Shown: positions 17,107-25,167 of the stretch, piece after piece
Layout: each line of letters starts with the position of its first letter
Position numbering within the stretch: the stretch's first letter is position 1
DNA from: Desulfurococcales archaeon
GTDB lineage: Archaea; Thermoproteota; Thermoprotei_A; Sulfolobales; Desulfurococcaceae
Direction: 5' to 3'
Assembly: GCA_015520735.1 (NCBI GenBank)
Contig: WAPN01000006.1
Location: 177,757 to 241,756, forward strand
DNA: 64,000 nt
The notes under the pieces: generated by a model
Databases searched by the model: none
Seen by the model: the letters and a program-made list of their open reading frames with translations, nothing else
What the model was told of the DNA's origin: nothing
Program-made: the position numbers and the translations under genes

Positions 17107-18969
17107 ATGAGGATCTGGGAGATTGCCAGGAAGCCAAGACTAATAGTGAGGGATCTAGGACTACCCGTATCCGTTGTTAGAAGCAGGGCTAGAAGGGTAG
17201 AGGAGACCATAGTACCAGTAACATCTGATCCTATTGAGGACCGTGTAATAGGGTTCTTAACACCAATAGAACTGTTGATGGTTACCGGTCACCACGGCAC
17301 TATCCGTGTGCGGGATGCCATCCGAGAACACCCGCTCCTCGACCAGAACATGATGCTTGGCGAGGTGTTTAATGAGCTCCGCAGATTTAAGAGCATAGGT
17401 GCTCCGATCGTTAGTGATCTCGAGAAAAAGAAGCTTGTCGGTGTAGTCACCTATAATGATATGCTTAACTACTTGATTAAGACTGGCTATAAGCCTCTAG
17501 CCAAGAGTGTTGGAGAGATCATGAGAGTAAGAGATATTGACAAATACATAGTGCTACCCGATGTTCGCGTCAACCGTGTTTGGAGCAGAATAGTATTTCA
17601 CGGCCAGGAGGGAGTTGTTGTAGTTAGGAGTAAGGAGGAGCCAATACCGCAAGGTATCCTCACATATAAGGAGCTCTTGAGGACTGGCAGGTGGTATTTC
17701 CACCGGGAAAGCGAGCAACATATTACAAGCCCAGCCAAGGTTAAGCGGATAATGCTAAGAGGAGTCATGGTTGCTACGAGTGACATGCCCATCGAGCCTG
17801 TAGCGGAGGCTATGGCCCGGCTAGACCTGCCCCTAGTACCAGTTGTTGATAAGAATGGATATGTAGTCGGTATACTCACCTATGAGGACGTAGTACAGGC
17901 ATACCTTGAGGGAGCAAAGCCAGGCAGAGCACCAGTACCAGTACGGGTGCCCATGCCAATACCTGTCGCAACAGAAGAGAGGTTCTCCTATGTCACCCGT
18001 GAAAAGATACTTGCACAGGTGCTTGTCGAGAAGCCAGCTATTGCTGAGAGGGCGGGGATCAAGGCCTCCGATATCATGGTTGACGAGCTCCCCGCGATCA
18101 CAATCAATGACACAGTCGAACATGCTAGGAAGGAAATGTTGAGGAGACGCACGGACTACCTTATCGTTGTTGACGAGAATGGGGAAATTGTTGGCGTAGT
18201 CACCAAGTGGAACATGCTTTATGCCCTAGGAATTAAGGGTCCTTTATGGAGGCGCAGGACTAAGGACAGGTACTTCATAGATTACATAATGTCTAAGAAT
18301 GTGCCTCGGGTCAAGCCAGACACACCTATCGAGGATATAGCGTTGGATATGGTGAACAGCGAATCTGAGGTTGTGTTTGTTGTTAATGAGCGGGGTGACA
18401 TCGTAGGCTTCATCACCAAGGACCAGATCATCGATGCTGCTAAGAAGCTGATGAGAGACCTGCTCGTAGAGAACATTATCCTGCCAGGCAAGATAGCCTC
18501 TGTACATCCATTCCACAGCCTCTACCACACCGTCAACAAGATGAAGGCACTCTACATTGATGCCTTGACAGTATACGATGGGTCACAGGTAGTCGGAGTA
18601 GTCTCCGCTAATAGACTACCATTCATAGCATTCGAAGACGCAGTTAAGGGAGTAAAGAGTAGGAGGCTGATCTGGGTACGAAAACTAGTCAGAGGAGCAG
18701 CAAGAAAGGGAAGATATGTCAAGATAACACCACTACTAGCAATGGATGTAATGGTGCCATACAAGAACTACATACCGCCGAATACACTGATAACCAAGGC
18801 GATCGACATGATGAAAGAAACAAACCTCAACGGAATACCAGTCCTTAGCGAGGAACGCGACATAGTCAGCATAATAACAAAAAACGACATACTCAGAGAA
18901 CTAGCGAGAAGGGCCAAGAAACTAGTAGCGGAAAAAGCAGTAAGAGAAGAAAAAGCCGAAGCCAAATAA
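17107..18969 (+). CDS. Multi-CBS-domain protein
   Basis: A 620-residue soluble protein built almost entirely of CBS motifs, which in pairs (Bateman modules) bind adenosine nucleotides or SAM. I count seven clear CBS units, at about residues 65-130, 138-200, 215-270, 322-375, 393-445, 458-510 and 543-605, each ending in a vGvvT.nDil-like strand, for example VGILTYEDVV, VGVVTKWNML, VGFITKDQII and VSIITKNDIL; a partial eighth (VIGFLTPIELL) lies near residue 45. No catalytic or membrane domain is attached, so it is probably an energy or ligand sensor acting on partner proteins. ATG start at 17107. Monocistronic between two tRNA genes. Confidence 0.92.
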   Translation: MRIWEIARKPRLIVRDLGLPVSVVRSRARRVEETIVPVTSDPIEDRVIGFLTPIELLMVTGHHGTIRVRDAIREHPLLDQNMMLGEVFNELRRFKSIGAPIVSDLEKKKLVGVVTYNDMLNYLIKTGYKPLAKSVGEIMRVRDIDKYIVLPDVRVNRVWSRIVFHGQEGVVVVRSKEEPIPQGILTYKELLRTGRWYFHRESEQHITSPAKVKRIMLRGVMVATSDMPIEPVAEAMARLDLPLVPVVDKNGYVVGILTYEDVVQAYLEGAKPGRAPVPVRVPMPIPVATEERFSYVTREKILAQVLVEKPAIAERAGIKASDIMVDELPAITINDTVEHARKEMLRRRTDYLIVVDENGEIVGVVTKWNMLYALGIKGPLWRRRTKDRYFIDYIMSKNVPRVKPDTPIEDIALDMVNSESEVVFVVNERGDIVGFITKDQIIDAAKKLMRDLLVENIILPGKIASVHPFHSLYHTVNKMKALYIDALTVYDGSQVVGVVSANRLPFIAFEDAVKGVKSRRLIWVRKLVRGAARKGRYVKITPLLAMDVMVPYKNYIPPNTLITKAIDMMKETNLNGIPVLSEERDIVSIITKNDILRELARRAKKLVAEKAVREEKAEAK

Positions 18970-19035
18970 TTTTTCCAGGGATACCCCCGAAAACAATTTT
19001 ATATCCCCTGAAACAATCATGGATACACTGGATAC

Positions 19036-19137
19036 GCGGCGGTCGTCTAGCCTGGACTAGGACGCCGGCCTGCCAAGGCAGTAGTCCTCGCCGTGGAACG
19101 CCGGAGATCCCGGGTTCAAATCCCGGCCGCCGCACCA
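19036..19137 (+). tRNA. tRNA-Gly (GCC) with 23-nt intron
   Basis: Acceptor GCGGCGG/CCGCCGC, discriminator A, encoded CCA. Anticodon stem CCGGC/GCCGG; loop CTGCCA gives anticodon GCC (19072-19074). The canonical intron is at about 19076-19098. Confidence 0.95.
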
Positions 19138-19151
19138 CTTCTCAACATGTT

Positions 19152-19823
19152 TTATCCTGTGTTCTCCAAGATTTTCTCGATAGTCTGTGAGACTTTAAGT
19201 GCATTCCTGGTGTTCAATAGTAATACTCGTGTGTCCTCGATCAGCCTCCTAGCGACGTCTACCTTGTGTCTTAGCCCAGGTACTAGGGCGTCGGGATAGT
19301 TTAGCTTTCGCAGCCACAAGTATATAGTCTCCATAGCATTGACATATTCATTGGCCTCATCTATTTTTGCTTCATTGAGGAGCATTATAACGTGCCTTCT
19401 CAGCTCGCCAATCACGTCTCCGAGTCCCTGCAGATACGGTACATAGTGTATATCTAGCTCCTTGTAGCTCGGCATGTTCTTCTCAACGATCAAGCTATAC
19501 GATATCCTCGCCTCAGCATATTCGGATACACTATTATAGACGAGCCCGCTATAATAGAGATCCAGGTGTTCCCGCAACAAATCCTTTAATGTAGACACTA
19601 GGTGCGAGGCCGCCTCAATATTCTTACGTGCATCCTCATACCTCCTAAGATGAATCATTCTGACAGCCTCGGTACTGAGCCGGAGAATATCCCGGGTGAT
19701 CCTGATAGTTTCCTCGCGAACCTCATCCTTCACGGACAAAGCATTATCTATCTCCTCAATATCATGGGACAAAACACGATCAATATTCTCCGAAAACAAG
19801 GACCCCATAGCAGACACCAACAC
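19152..19823 (-). CDS. Translin-family RNA-binding protein
   Basis: All-helical protein of 223 residues resembling archaeal translin (COG2178), a nucleic-acid-binding family related to the translin/TRAX RNase complex of eukaryotes. Recognisable features are the helix ETIRITRDILRLSTEAVRMI, the YAEARISYSLI helix, the YLQGLGDVIGELRRH segment and the C-terminal PDALVPGLRHKVDVARRLIEDTR helix. The acidic residues needed for TRAX nuclease activity cannot be confirmed by eye. The start may be the first Met (19823) or Met6. It is convergent with tRNA-Gly and divergent from tRNA-Tyr. Confidence 0.85.
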   Translation of the reverse strand: MLVSAMGSLFSENIDRVLSHDIEEIDNALSVKDEVREETIRITRDILRLSTEAVRMIHLRRYEDARKNIEAASHLVSTLKDLLREHLDLYYSGLVYNSVSEYAEARISYSLIVEKNMPSYKELDIHYVPYLQGLGDVIGELRRHVIMLLNEAKIDEANEYVNAMETIYLWLRKLNYPDALVPGLRHKVDVARRLIEDTRVLLLNTRNALKVSQTIEKILENTG

Positions 19824-19887
19824 AATACAATAGAATAGACCACAAAAATATAAATCCCACCATAAGACTAGAACAGTAATAGGCGGT

Positions 19888-20045
19888 CCCGCGGTAGCTC
19901 AGCGGCAGAGCGCCCGGCTGTAGTGGGGAAGCCGAGCCCCCCACCCGCCATACTGACCCGTGAATAACCGGGCCTGGATGAAGGCAGGGCGGCGTGGCTC
20001 GCAGATACCGGGTGGTCGGGGGTTCAAGTCCCCCCCGCGGGACCA
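19888..20045 (+). tRNA. tRNA-Tyr (GUA) with 83-nt intron
   Basis: Acceptor CCCGCGG/CCGCGGG with the C1-G72 pair typical of archaeal tRNA-Tyr, discriminator A, encoded CCA. Anticodon stem CCCGG/CCGGG; loop starts CTGTAG, so the anticodon is GUA (19920-19922). A long, GC-rich 83-nt intron runs from about 19924 to 20006 at the canonical position. Confidence 0.93.
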
Positions 20046-20558
20046 TATTTTTCTAGCTCAAACTACTCAATTCTTCATAGCCTATTCATATATCAAATTT
20101 GCAGGATAAACATCCTACATAGTAACATAATGTAACGGCTGGAAGAGATATGGTCATGGAATTCCTTGAGTAGTTTTACTATGGTTAAATAAGCTTTTTA
20201 TATTGAAACCTGGATGAGCACCTGATTGCCTAGTGTTATGATCACGTTGATCATTATAAGAGACAAAGTATATAGCGTTATCAACGATATAGAGGACGGG
20301 GTGGGAGGAGGACTAGTTAGTTCCCCTACTATGTAAATGAGTAAACTAGCTAATGAAAGTATAGAACGACTATCCGTTAAATATCCGGCTTGTCTATGAT
20401 CTCTCCCATGCATATTTCATAAGTTTTACAGAAATGATTATCAGTGTGTTTTTATAGGTGTCTATGCACCATAATTGTGCACTAGGTGATATGAGGGATG
20501 TGTTTTAACTAGTGGGTCTGAAACATATGTTCTTCATCCCAAGTCCTTATCCGTATAC
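20046..20558. other. Intergenic stretch, no gene found
   Basis: About 510 bases between tRNA-Tyr and the AsnRS-like gene. It is AT-rich apart from a short purine-rich GGGGTGGGAGGAGG tract near 20298-20311. A 71-codon minus-strand frame (20198-20413) has no convincing ribosome binding site or recognisable domain and I do not call it. A TATA-like TTTTTATATTG at about 20191-20201 has no identifiable gene behind it. Confidence 0.5.
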
Positions 20559-21821
20559 ATGTCTAGGCGGTCTCTCCTCAAAGATCTAGGGAGAGATGGA
20601 GAAGCCATTATTGTGGCATGGATAGCTGACAAGCACGAAGATAGGATCGTTCTTAGAGATGCTAGTGGCTACAGGGAATTCAGAGTTAAGGAATTAAAGG
20701 ACCTCTCTGAACTGCCGCTTGAGACACTTGTAGTTATCCAGGGGAGGATTAGAGATGGTATCCTGTTTGTCAAGAAGGTTATACCCCTGACACTACCACG
20801 CAGGGAAAGAGACTTCGACTACACAAGTATTACGCGGGACACCGACCCCGTTGCCGCGGCCAAGTATTCACCATGGGTTCTCCGCAGCAAGCTATTGCAG
20901 TCCGTAGTGAGACTTCAGCAACATATCCTGGAGTATGTCCGCGAATTCCTTTACCGGAAGGGGTTCACAGAGCTACTGCCCCCGATAGCCAGTGTTGTCA
21001 GTGATCCTGGCCTTAGGGGTGCTAGGAAGCTTAGGACGAGCCTATATGGTGTCGAGTATGAGTTGACGAGTAGTGTTATAATGTATAAACAATCCTCCGC
21101 AGCAGTGTTTGAGAAAATATTCTACGTTGCGAGAAACATTAGGGAGGAGCCTCCCGAGAACATAGGGACTGGGAGGCACTTGGTGGAGTTCACGCAGATA
21201 GATCTGGAGTGGGCGCTGGCTAGCGTGGATGATGTGATAAGGCTTGCAGAGAGACTCTTAGAATACGTCTCGGAGAAGCTTGCGAGAGAGAAGAGCTGGT
21301 TGTACGAGGAGCTTGGCATTGAACCGTACGTGTTCAAGCCTCCCTTCCCAAGACTAACATACGATGAGGCACTAGAGGTTGCGAAGAGGCTTGGATATAG
21401 TGTTGAGTGGGGCAAGGAGCTGAGTCATGAGGCCGAGACAGCGATAGCGATGGAATACGATTCACCATTGTGGATCACCGGGTTCCCAGTCGTGAGCCGC
21501 GGCTTCTACTACCTCCCTGACCCAGACAACCCACGGTATAACAGGGACTTCAACCTAATATTGCCCAGAGGCTATGGCGAGGTAATAGATGGGGGAGAAC
21601 GCGAGTACAGGTACGAGGAACTCGCCAAAAGAATAAAGGCTGTCGGCGAGCCACTGGAGAAGTATGAGTGGTTCCTCGACCTAGCAAGATCGGGAGGAAT
21701 ACCTCCCAGTGCTGGCTGGGGCCTAGGACTAGAGAGGCTGACAAGGTTCTTGGCGGGACTAAGGCACGTAGGGCTAGCAACGCCATTCCCGAAACTACCA
21801 GGCATTGCCGGAACACCATAA
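20559..21821 (+). CDS. Class IIb Asn/Asp tRNA synthetase-like protein (AsnRS-like)
   Basis: Class II synthetase catalytic domain of the Asp/Asn subgroup (420 residues) with an N-terminal OB-fold (about residues 10-80) as in tRNA-binding AsnRS/AspRS. Class II motif 3 is GWGLGLERLTRFLAG, and EFTQIDLEWA follows the motif 2 loop. The motif 2 region reads IREEPPENIGTGRHLVEF, unlike the usual FRAEDS-type sequence, and the last motif has LATPFPK in place of the common REAIPFPR. It could be an AsnRS or an archaeal AspRS-derived asparagine synthetase; the retained OB-fold favours a tRNA role. ATG start at 20559. Confidence 0.75.
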   Translation: MSRRSLLKDLGRDGEAIIVAWIADKHEDRIVLRDASGYREFRVKELKDLSELPLETLVVIQGRIRDGILFVKKVIPLTLPRRERDFDYTSITRDTDPVAAAKYSPWVLRSKLLQSVVRLQQHILEYVREFLYRKGFTELLPPIASVVSDPGLRGARKLRTSLYGVEYELTSSVIMYKQSSAAVFEKIFYVARNIREEPPENIGTGRHLVEFTQIDLEWALASVDDVIRLAERLLEYVSEKLAREKSWLYEELGIEPYVFKPPFPRLTYDEALEVAKRLGYSVEWGKELSHEAETAIAMEYDSPLWITGFPVVSRGFYYLPDPDNPRYNRDFNLILPRGYGEVIDGGEREYRYEELAKRIKAVGEPLEKYEWFLDLARSGGIPPSAGWGLGLERLTRFLAGLRHVGLATPFPKLPGIAGTP

Positions 21822-21838
21822 CCTCGTAGAGATTATGC

Positions 21839-22030
21839 TCAGCGGCAGTAATGATTCATGATCCTAATTATTTTCTGGCCCCTCGACCTACTCTTGGTTC
21901 TAGCTATTACCTCGTCTCCAGCATCAACGATGTCTATTCCGACAAGATAATCCTTTATCATATCATAGCAGCGCTTATCCATCACAATGATGTAGTAGCC
22001 GCTTGGATCACGTGGACCCAGGTAAACCAT
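21839..22030 (-). CDS. Small hypothetical protein, 63 aa
   Basis: Short basic protein beginning MVYLGPRDPSGYYIIVMD, with GGTGG before the ATG at 22030. The composition (alternating hydrophobic strands, then a KSRSRGQK basic segment) looks protein-like but no family is recognised. It is divergent from the AIM24-like gene and convergent with the AsnRS-like gene. An upstream in-frame ATG at 22042 would add four residues. Confidence 0.45.
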   Translation of the reverse strand: MVYLGPRDPSGYYIIVMDKRCYDMIKDYLVGIDIVDAGDEVIARTKSRSRGQKIIRIMNHYCR

Positions 22031-22110
22031 TACCGCCACCATTATAGGAAAATATATGTTATCTGCCCAAGTATTATTACTTAAAGACCCGGTTTTATGG
22101 TGAACATTAT

Positions 22111-22773
22111 ATGAAATGGAACGTTACATGTAAACCATCCTACTCATTATTAAAAGTAGGGCTAGAGCCCGGAGAAACCGTCACGGCTGAGCCAGGTGCA
22201 ATGGTCTATATGAAGGGAGATATAGAGATCAAGACAAGTAGCGGCGGAATACTGAAGGGCATTATGAGATCAATGCTTGGAGGGGAAAGCTTCTGGCTCA
22301 ACACCTACCGTGCACGCTCACATGCAGAAATATGGTTCGCCCCAAGCCTTCCAGGCGATATAGAAGCACTAAACATAGATGGTAAAGGACTCATAATACA
22401 GGACACTAGCTACCTTGCACATCACGGAGACATATCAATAGGCACTGCTTGGCGGGGATTCCGCGGACTACTTGCAGAAGGAGAGCTCTTCTGGCTAAAA
22501 GCCGAGGGACGAGGACTGGTATGGGTTACGAGCTATGGCGGCCTCGAAAAACTCGAGCTGAAGCCTGGTGAAAGAGTAATTGTTGACAACTTCCACTTCG
22601 TAGCAATGGACGATGGCATGAAATGGAAAGTGAGGAAGTTCGGTGGATTAAAATCATTCTTATTCGGTGGAGAGGGCCTTGTGATAGAAGTAGAAGGACC
22701 AGGTAGGCTGGTGTTACAGACAAGATCGTTGCCACCATTCATAGGGCTAATATCAAAATACCTTAGAAAATAA
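22111..22773 (+). CDS. AIM24 / TIGR00266-family protein
   Basis: Conserved protein of 220 residues belonging to the AIM24 (TIGR00266) family, a duplicated beta-barrel fold found in all domains; the mitochondrial homologue affects inner-membrane organisation, while prokaryotic function is unknown. The characteristic sequence is the opening SYSLLKVGLEPGETVTAEPGAMVYM, then LGGESFWLNTY, PGDIEALNI, and near the end LKPGERVIVDNFHFVAM and FFGGEG-like LFGGEGLVIEVEGPG. No transmembrane segment or signal peptide. ATG start at 22111. Stands alone, followed by minus-strand tRNA-Val. Confidence 0.9.
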   Translation: MKWNVTCKPSYSLLKVGLEPGETVTAEPGAMVYMKGDIEIKTSSGGILKGIMRSMLGGESFWLNTYRARSHAEIWFAPSLPGDIEALNIDGKGLIIQDTSYLAHHGDISIGTAWRGFRGLLAEGELFWLKAEGRGLVWVTSYGGLEKLELKPGERVIVDNFHFVAMDDGMKWKVRKFGGLKSFLFGGEGLVIEVEGPGRLVLQTRSLPPFIGLISKYLRK

Positions 22774-22779
22774 GGGTAG

Positions 22780-22876
<97 letters not shown>

Positions 22877-22939
22877 AACCAGTATTTCAGAGTAGCGGGT
22901 CACCAAATTAAATCTTTTCTTCAAAGGATTGGGGTAGGT

Positions 22940-23015
22940 GCTGCCCGACGGAACCCGTACTCACCGGTCCCCGTGAGACACGGGGATCTTGTACGGGCGA
23001 GGGCTCCGCCGTGCA
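22940..23015. ncRNA. GC-rich nested-stem island, candidate small RNA
   Basis: Between two tRNA genes lies a GC-rich stretch that folds into one long irregular hairpin. The outer stem is CGACGGA/TCCGCCG (22946-22952 with 23005-23011, one mismatch), the middle stem CCCGTAC/GTACGGG (22954-22960 with 22991-22997), and the apical stem CCCCGTG/CACGGGG with loop AGA (22969-22985). Internal loops separate the stems. No long open frame crosses it and flanks are AT-rich. The fold resembles guide-type sRNAs, but no clear ACA, C or D box is seen, so class and strand are open. Confidence 0.45.
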
Positions 23016-23096
23016 ATAATATTCTTCTCGTCTATCCTTTATTTAGGATTTTTCTCAACCGGACAATATCGGGCTAGAAAATAGATCGGAGAGAGA

Positions 23097-23241
<145 letters not shown>

Positions 23242-23425
23242 CCAGGCTGTCATCCAGAAATTACGGTTAGTTTTTGGAGGTATAAAGGTTTTTGCTGTAG
23301 TATAATCGGATTAACTTTATCTTCCAAGCAAGGGATAATCTATTAGTGCCCCCGATGAAGAATGAACCCGGGTATAAATCCCATCTGAACATCCGCAATG
23401 TAGATAAGGCCCGCATGTGAGGGGG

Positions 23426-24028
23426 TTAGATCTTTTCTTTCCATAGCATGCGCATCTTTCTGCGTTTTTCGAGGAATGTTTCACGCTCTATATACCTGTA
23501 TACCGTCCCGTGTCTTCTCCCTTCTATGAGGAGCTCGATAGCGTTTTTCGCTATGTTCGCTGACTCGAAATCACCTATGATTGCGACATAGTGCTTATAT
23601 ACTGATATGTAGGTGCCTGTCATCTCTTCGAGAACACGCCTAGCTTTTCCCCCTTCACCTATAATTCTGCCTTTTATTCTCTGCAGGTGGTTGAGCTTAT
23701 CTCCAACGTACTGCTTGAGATCAATTATTATAAGTACCTGGTCCTCGTCGAGCAATCTAAAAGCCCTCTCTGGGCTGAAACCATATGCTATAGCTCTCAC
23801 TATGTCGCGTGCTTTCATGAGGTTTAGAGCGGTAGTCGATGGTGATGCTGGCTCTATCATCACGGAGCCTGTAGTGGAATCTATTGTTATCAACGTGTTT
23901 GTACGGTGCATAATCTCTTCTTTTACCTTGCCGTCCTGTCCTATGAGTACACCTATTCTATCCGGTGGTACTTTCTCATATAGTCTTGTCACGCCGATTG
24001 TTAGCCTTCCCTCATCTTCATTAGACAT
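23426..24028 (-). CDS. KH-domain RNA-processing protein (Dim2/Pno1-like)
   Basis: Archaeal homologue of the eukaryotic ribosome-assembly factor Dim2/Pno1, with two KH domains that bind the 3' region of small-subunit rRNA precursors. KH1: PPDRIGVLIGQDGKVKEEIM (residues ~17-36), with the GxxG loop reading GQDG. KH2: LQRIKGRIIGEGGKARRVLEE (~113-133), with loop GEGG. The C-terminal arginine/lysine-rich tail is typical. Length of 200 residues is normal. Its start lies inside the end of the Rio1 kinase gene (28-base overlap), matching the known functional pairing of Dim2 and Rio kinases in 40S/30S maturation. Confidence 0.93.
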   Translation of the reverse strand: MSNEDEGRLTIGVTRLYEKVPPDRIGVLIGQDGKVKEEIMHRTNTLITIDSTTGSVMIEPASPSTTALNLMKARDIVRAIAYGFSPERAFRLLDEDQVLIIIDLKQYVGDKLNHLQRIKGRIIGEGGKARRVLEEMTGTYISVYKHYVAIIGDFESANIAKNAIELLIEGRRHGTVYRYIERETFLEKRRKMRMLWKEKI

Positions 24029-24807
24029 GACTTGATCTCCTCCAATACTTTATCGGGGCTGGGTGTACCTATACCTACTTCATCTCTGAAGAACCTAATA
24101 AGGTTCTTAATATCCCTGATCAAGAATTCCATGGAGTTAGGATGATCTAGGAGAACGGCTTGTCCTACATCAATGATGACTATATCGAGATCTGGGGTTA
24201 CCATTACGTTGAACTCGGATAAATCGCTGTGGACGAGCTTGGCTTTACATACGATCTTGTTCAGCTCAACTAGGATCTTATCCAGTATCTCGGCGAGAGA
24301 TTCCTTATCCAGCTCATTATATACTTCTGCTAATAACGGGTATCTTTTTCCATTTTCACCCATAAATTCCATGACTAGTACATTGTTTAGGAAAGTAATA
24401 GGTTTGGGTACTTTAACATCTGCTTCATATAATCTTTTCAGGTTTCTGAATTCTTTTCTGGTCCACGCATAGATCAGTGCTCTCGTGTTTCGGGGCTTAA
24501 ACCCCTCGAAGCGGGGGTCACCAACGATGTATTTCAGGATACCTTTCTTGAACATTGTGGTTGATGTTAAATATATTTTTACAGCTAAAGGAGTGTTTTT
24601 GGGCCCGTATGCAAGGTAGACCCGTGCTTCTTTACCAGAACTGATTACACCTGCCATTCGCTTTATGATTTTGCGTCTCATTAAATTGTATATTGTCATA
24701 ACTGTTCTTGTATCAAACACTTCTTCGACTGTCTCGTAGAGGTCTTTGTCCTTTATTCTTTTCTCACGGCGAGGATAGGAGTAAAAGACGTCATCATCTA
24801 TACTCAT
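24001..24807 (-). CDS. rio1: RIO1-type serine kinase/ATPase
   Basis: Atypical protein kinase of the RIO family, an ATPase acting in late small-subunit ribosome assembly. The flexible P-loop equivalent is ISSGKEARVY (residues ~57-66), catalytic Lys in LAVKIYLTST, the catalytic loop is HSDLSEFNVM (with Asp as base) and the metal-binding motif is IIDVGQAV. The STSTTMFKKG-like segment after the Lys is specific to Rio1 versus Rio2. No N-terminal winged-helix domain is seen, again favouring Rio1. It overlaps aIF1A by four bases and the KH gene by 28. Confidence 0.94.
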   Translation of the reverse strand: MSIDDDVFYSYPRREKRIKDKDLYETVEEVFDTRTVMTIYNLMRRKIIKRMAGVISSGKEARVYLAYGPKNTPLAVKIYLTSTTMFKKGILKYIVGDPRFEGFKPRNTRALIYAWTRKEFRNLKRLYEADVKVPKPITFLNNVLVMEFMGENGKRYPLLAEVYNELDKESLAEILDKILVELNKIVCKAKLVHSDLSEFNVMVTPDLDIVIIDVGQAVLLDHPNSMEFLIRDIKNLIRFFRDEVGIGTPSPDKVLEEIKSCLMKMREG

Positions 24808-25151
24808 ATGTACTCACTTAGTGCTTCTAGGAATTCCTGTGGCAGCACGCCCTTATCCAGTAGCTTCGCTACCTCGCCCCTACTATACTTGTGTACTATT
24901 TCTCCTCTATCCGGCGAGAAATCCCATAGTCCGACCAGTACGATATCGCCTTCGTTCATCCATACTCTTCTCCGCATTTTTCCAGGTATTCTGACTTTTC
25001 TCTCAGCACCATCGACGCATTTGACTACTAGGTAGTCTCCGCCTAGCAACCTTATAACTCCACAGATAATTGTTCCTTCGCCGGGCAATGGTGGCTCTTT
25101 ACTACTCTCTTCCCTATATCTTCGTTTTTTCTTTTTCCTTCTTTTAGGCAT
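24804..25151 (-). CDS. Translation initiation factor aIF1A
   Basis: OB-fold factor that binds the A site of the small ribosomal subunit during start selection. The basic N-terminal tail (KRRKKKKRRYRE) is followed by the OB-fold with GTIICGVIRLLGGDYLVVKCVDG and the diagnostic RKVRIPGKMRRRVWMNEGDIVLV. Length of 115 residues is typical. Its end overlaps the Rio1 start by four bases (ATGA), and it follows NMD3 closely, so it belongs to a translation-related operon. Confidence 0.95.
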   Translation of the reverse strand: MPKRRKKKKRRYREESSKEPPLPGEGTIICGVIRLLGGDYLVVKCVDGAERKVRIPGKMRRRVWMNEGDIVLVGLWDFSPDRGEIVHKYSRGEVAKLLDKGVLPQEFLEALSEYI

Positions 25152-25167
25152 GTTTTCACCAATTAAA

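Noticed and set aside
20187..20240. Possible C/D box sRNA after a TATA-like element
   Set aside because: GGATGAG and CTGA are only a few bases apart, leaving no room for a guide sequence.
20198..20413. 71-codon minus-strand frame with hydrophobic stretches
   Set aside because: No ribosome binding site, no recognisable domain, odd Ser/Pro-rich composition; treated as chance.
23355..23420. 21-codon frame MKNEPGYKSHLNIRNV... between tRNA-Trp and the KH gene
   Set aside because: Too short to judge, no strong ribosome binding site; also considered as a C/D sRNA because of CGATGAA and CTGA, but box order and spacing do not fit.
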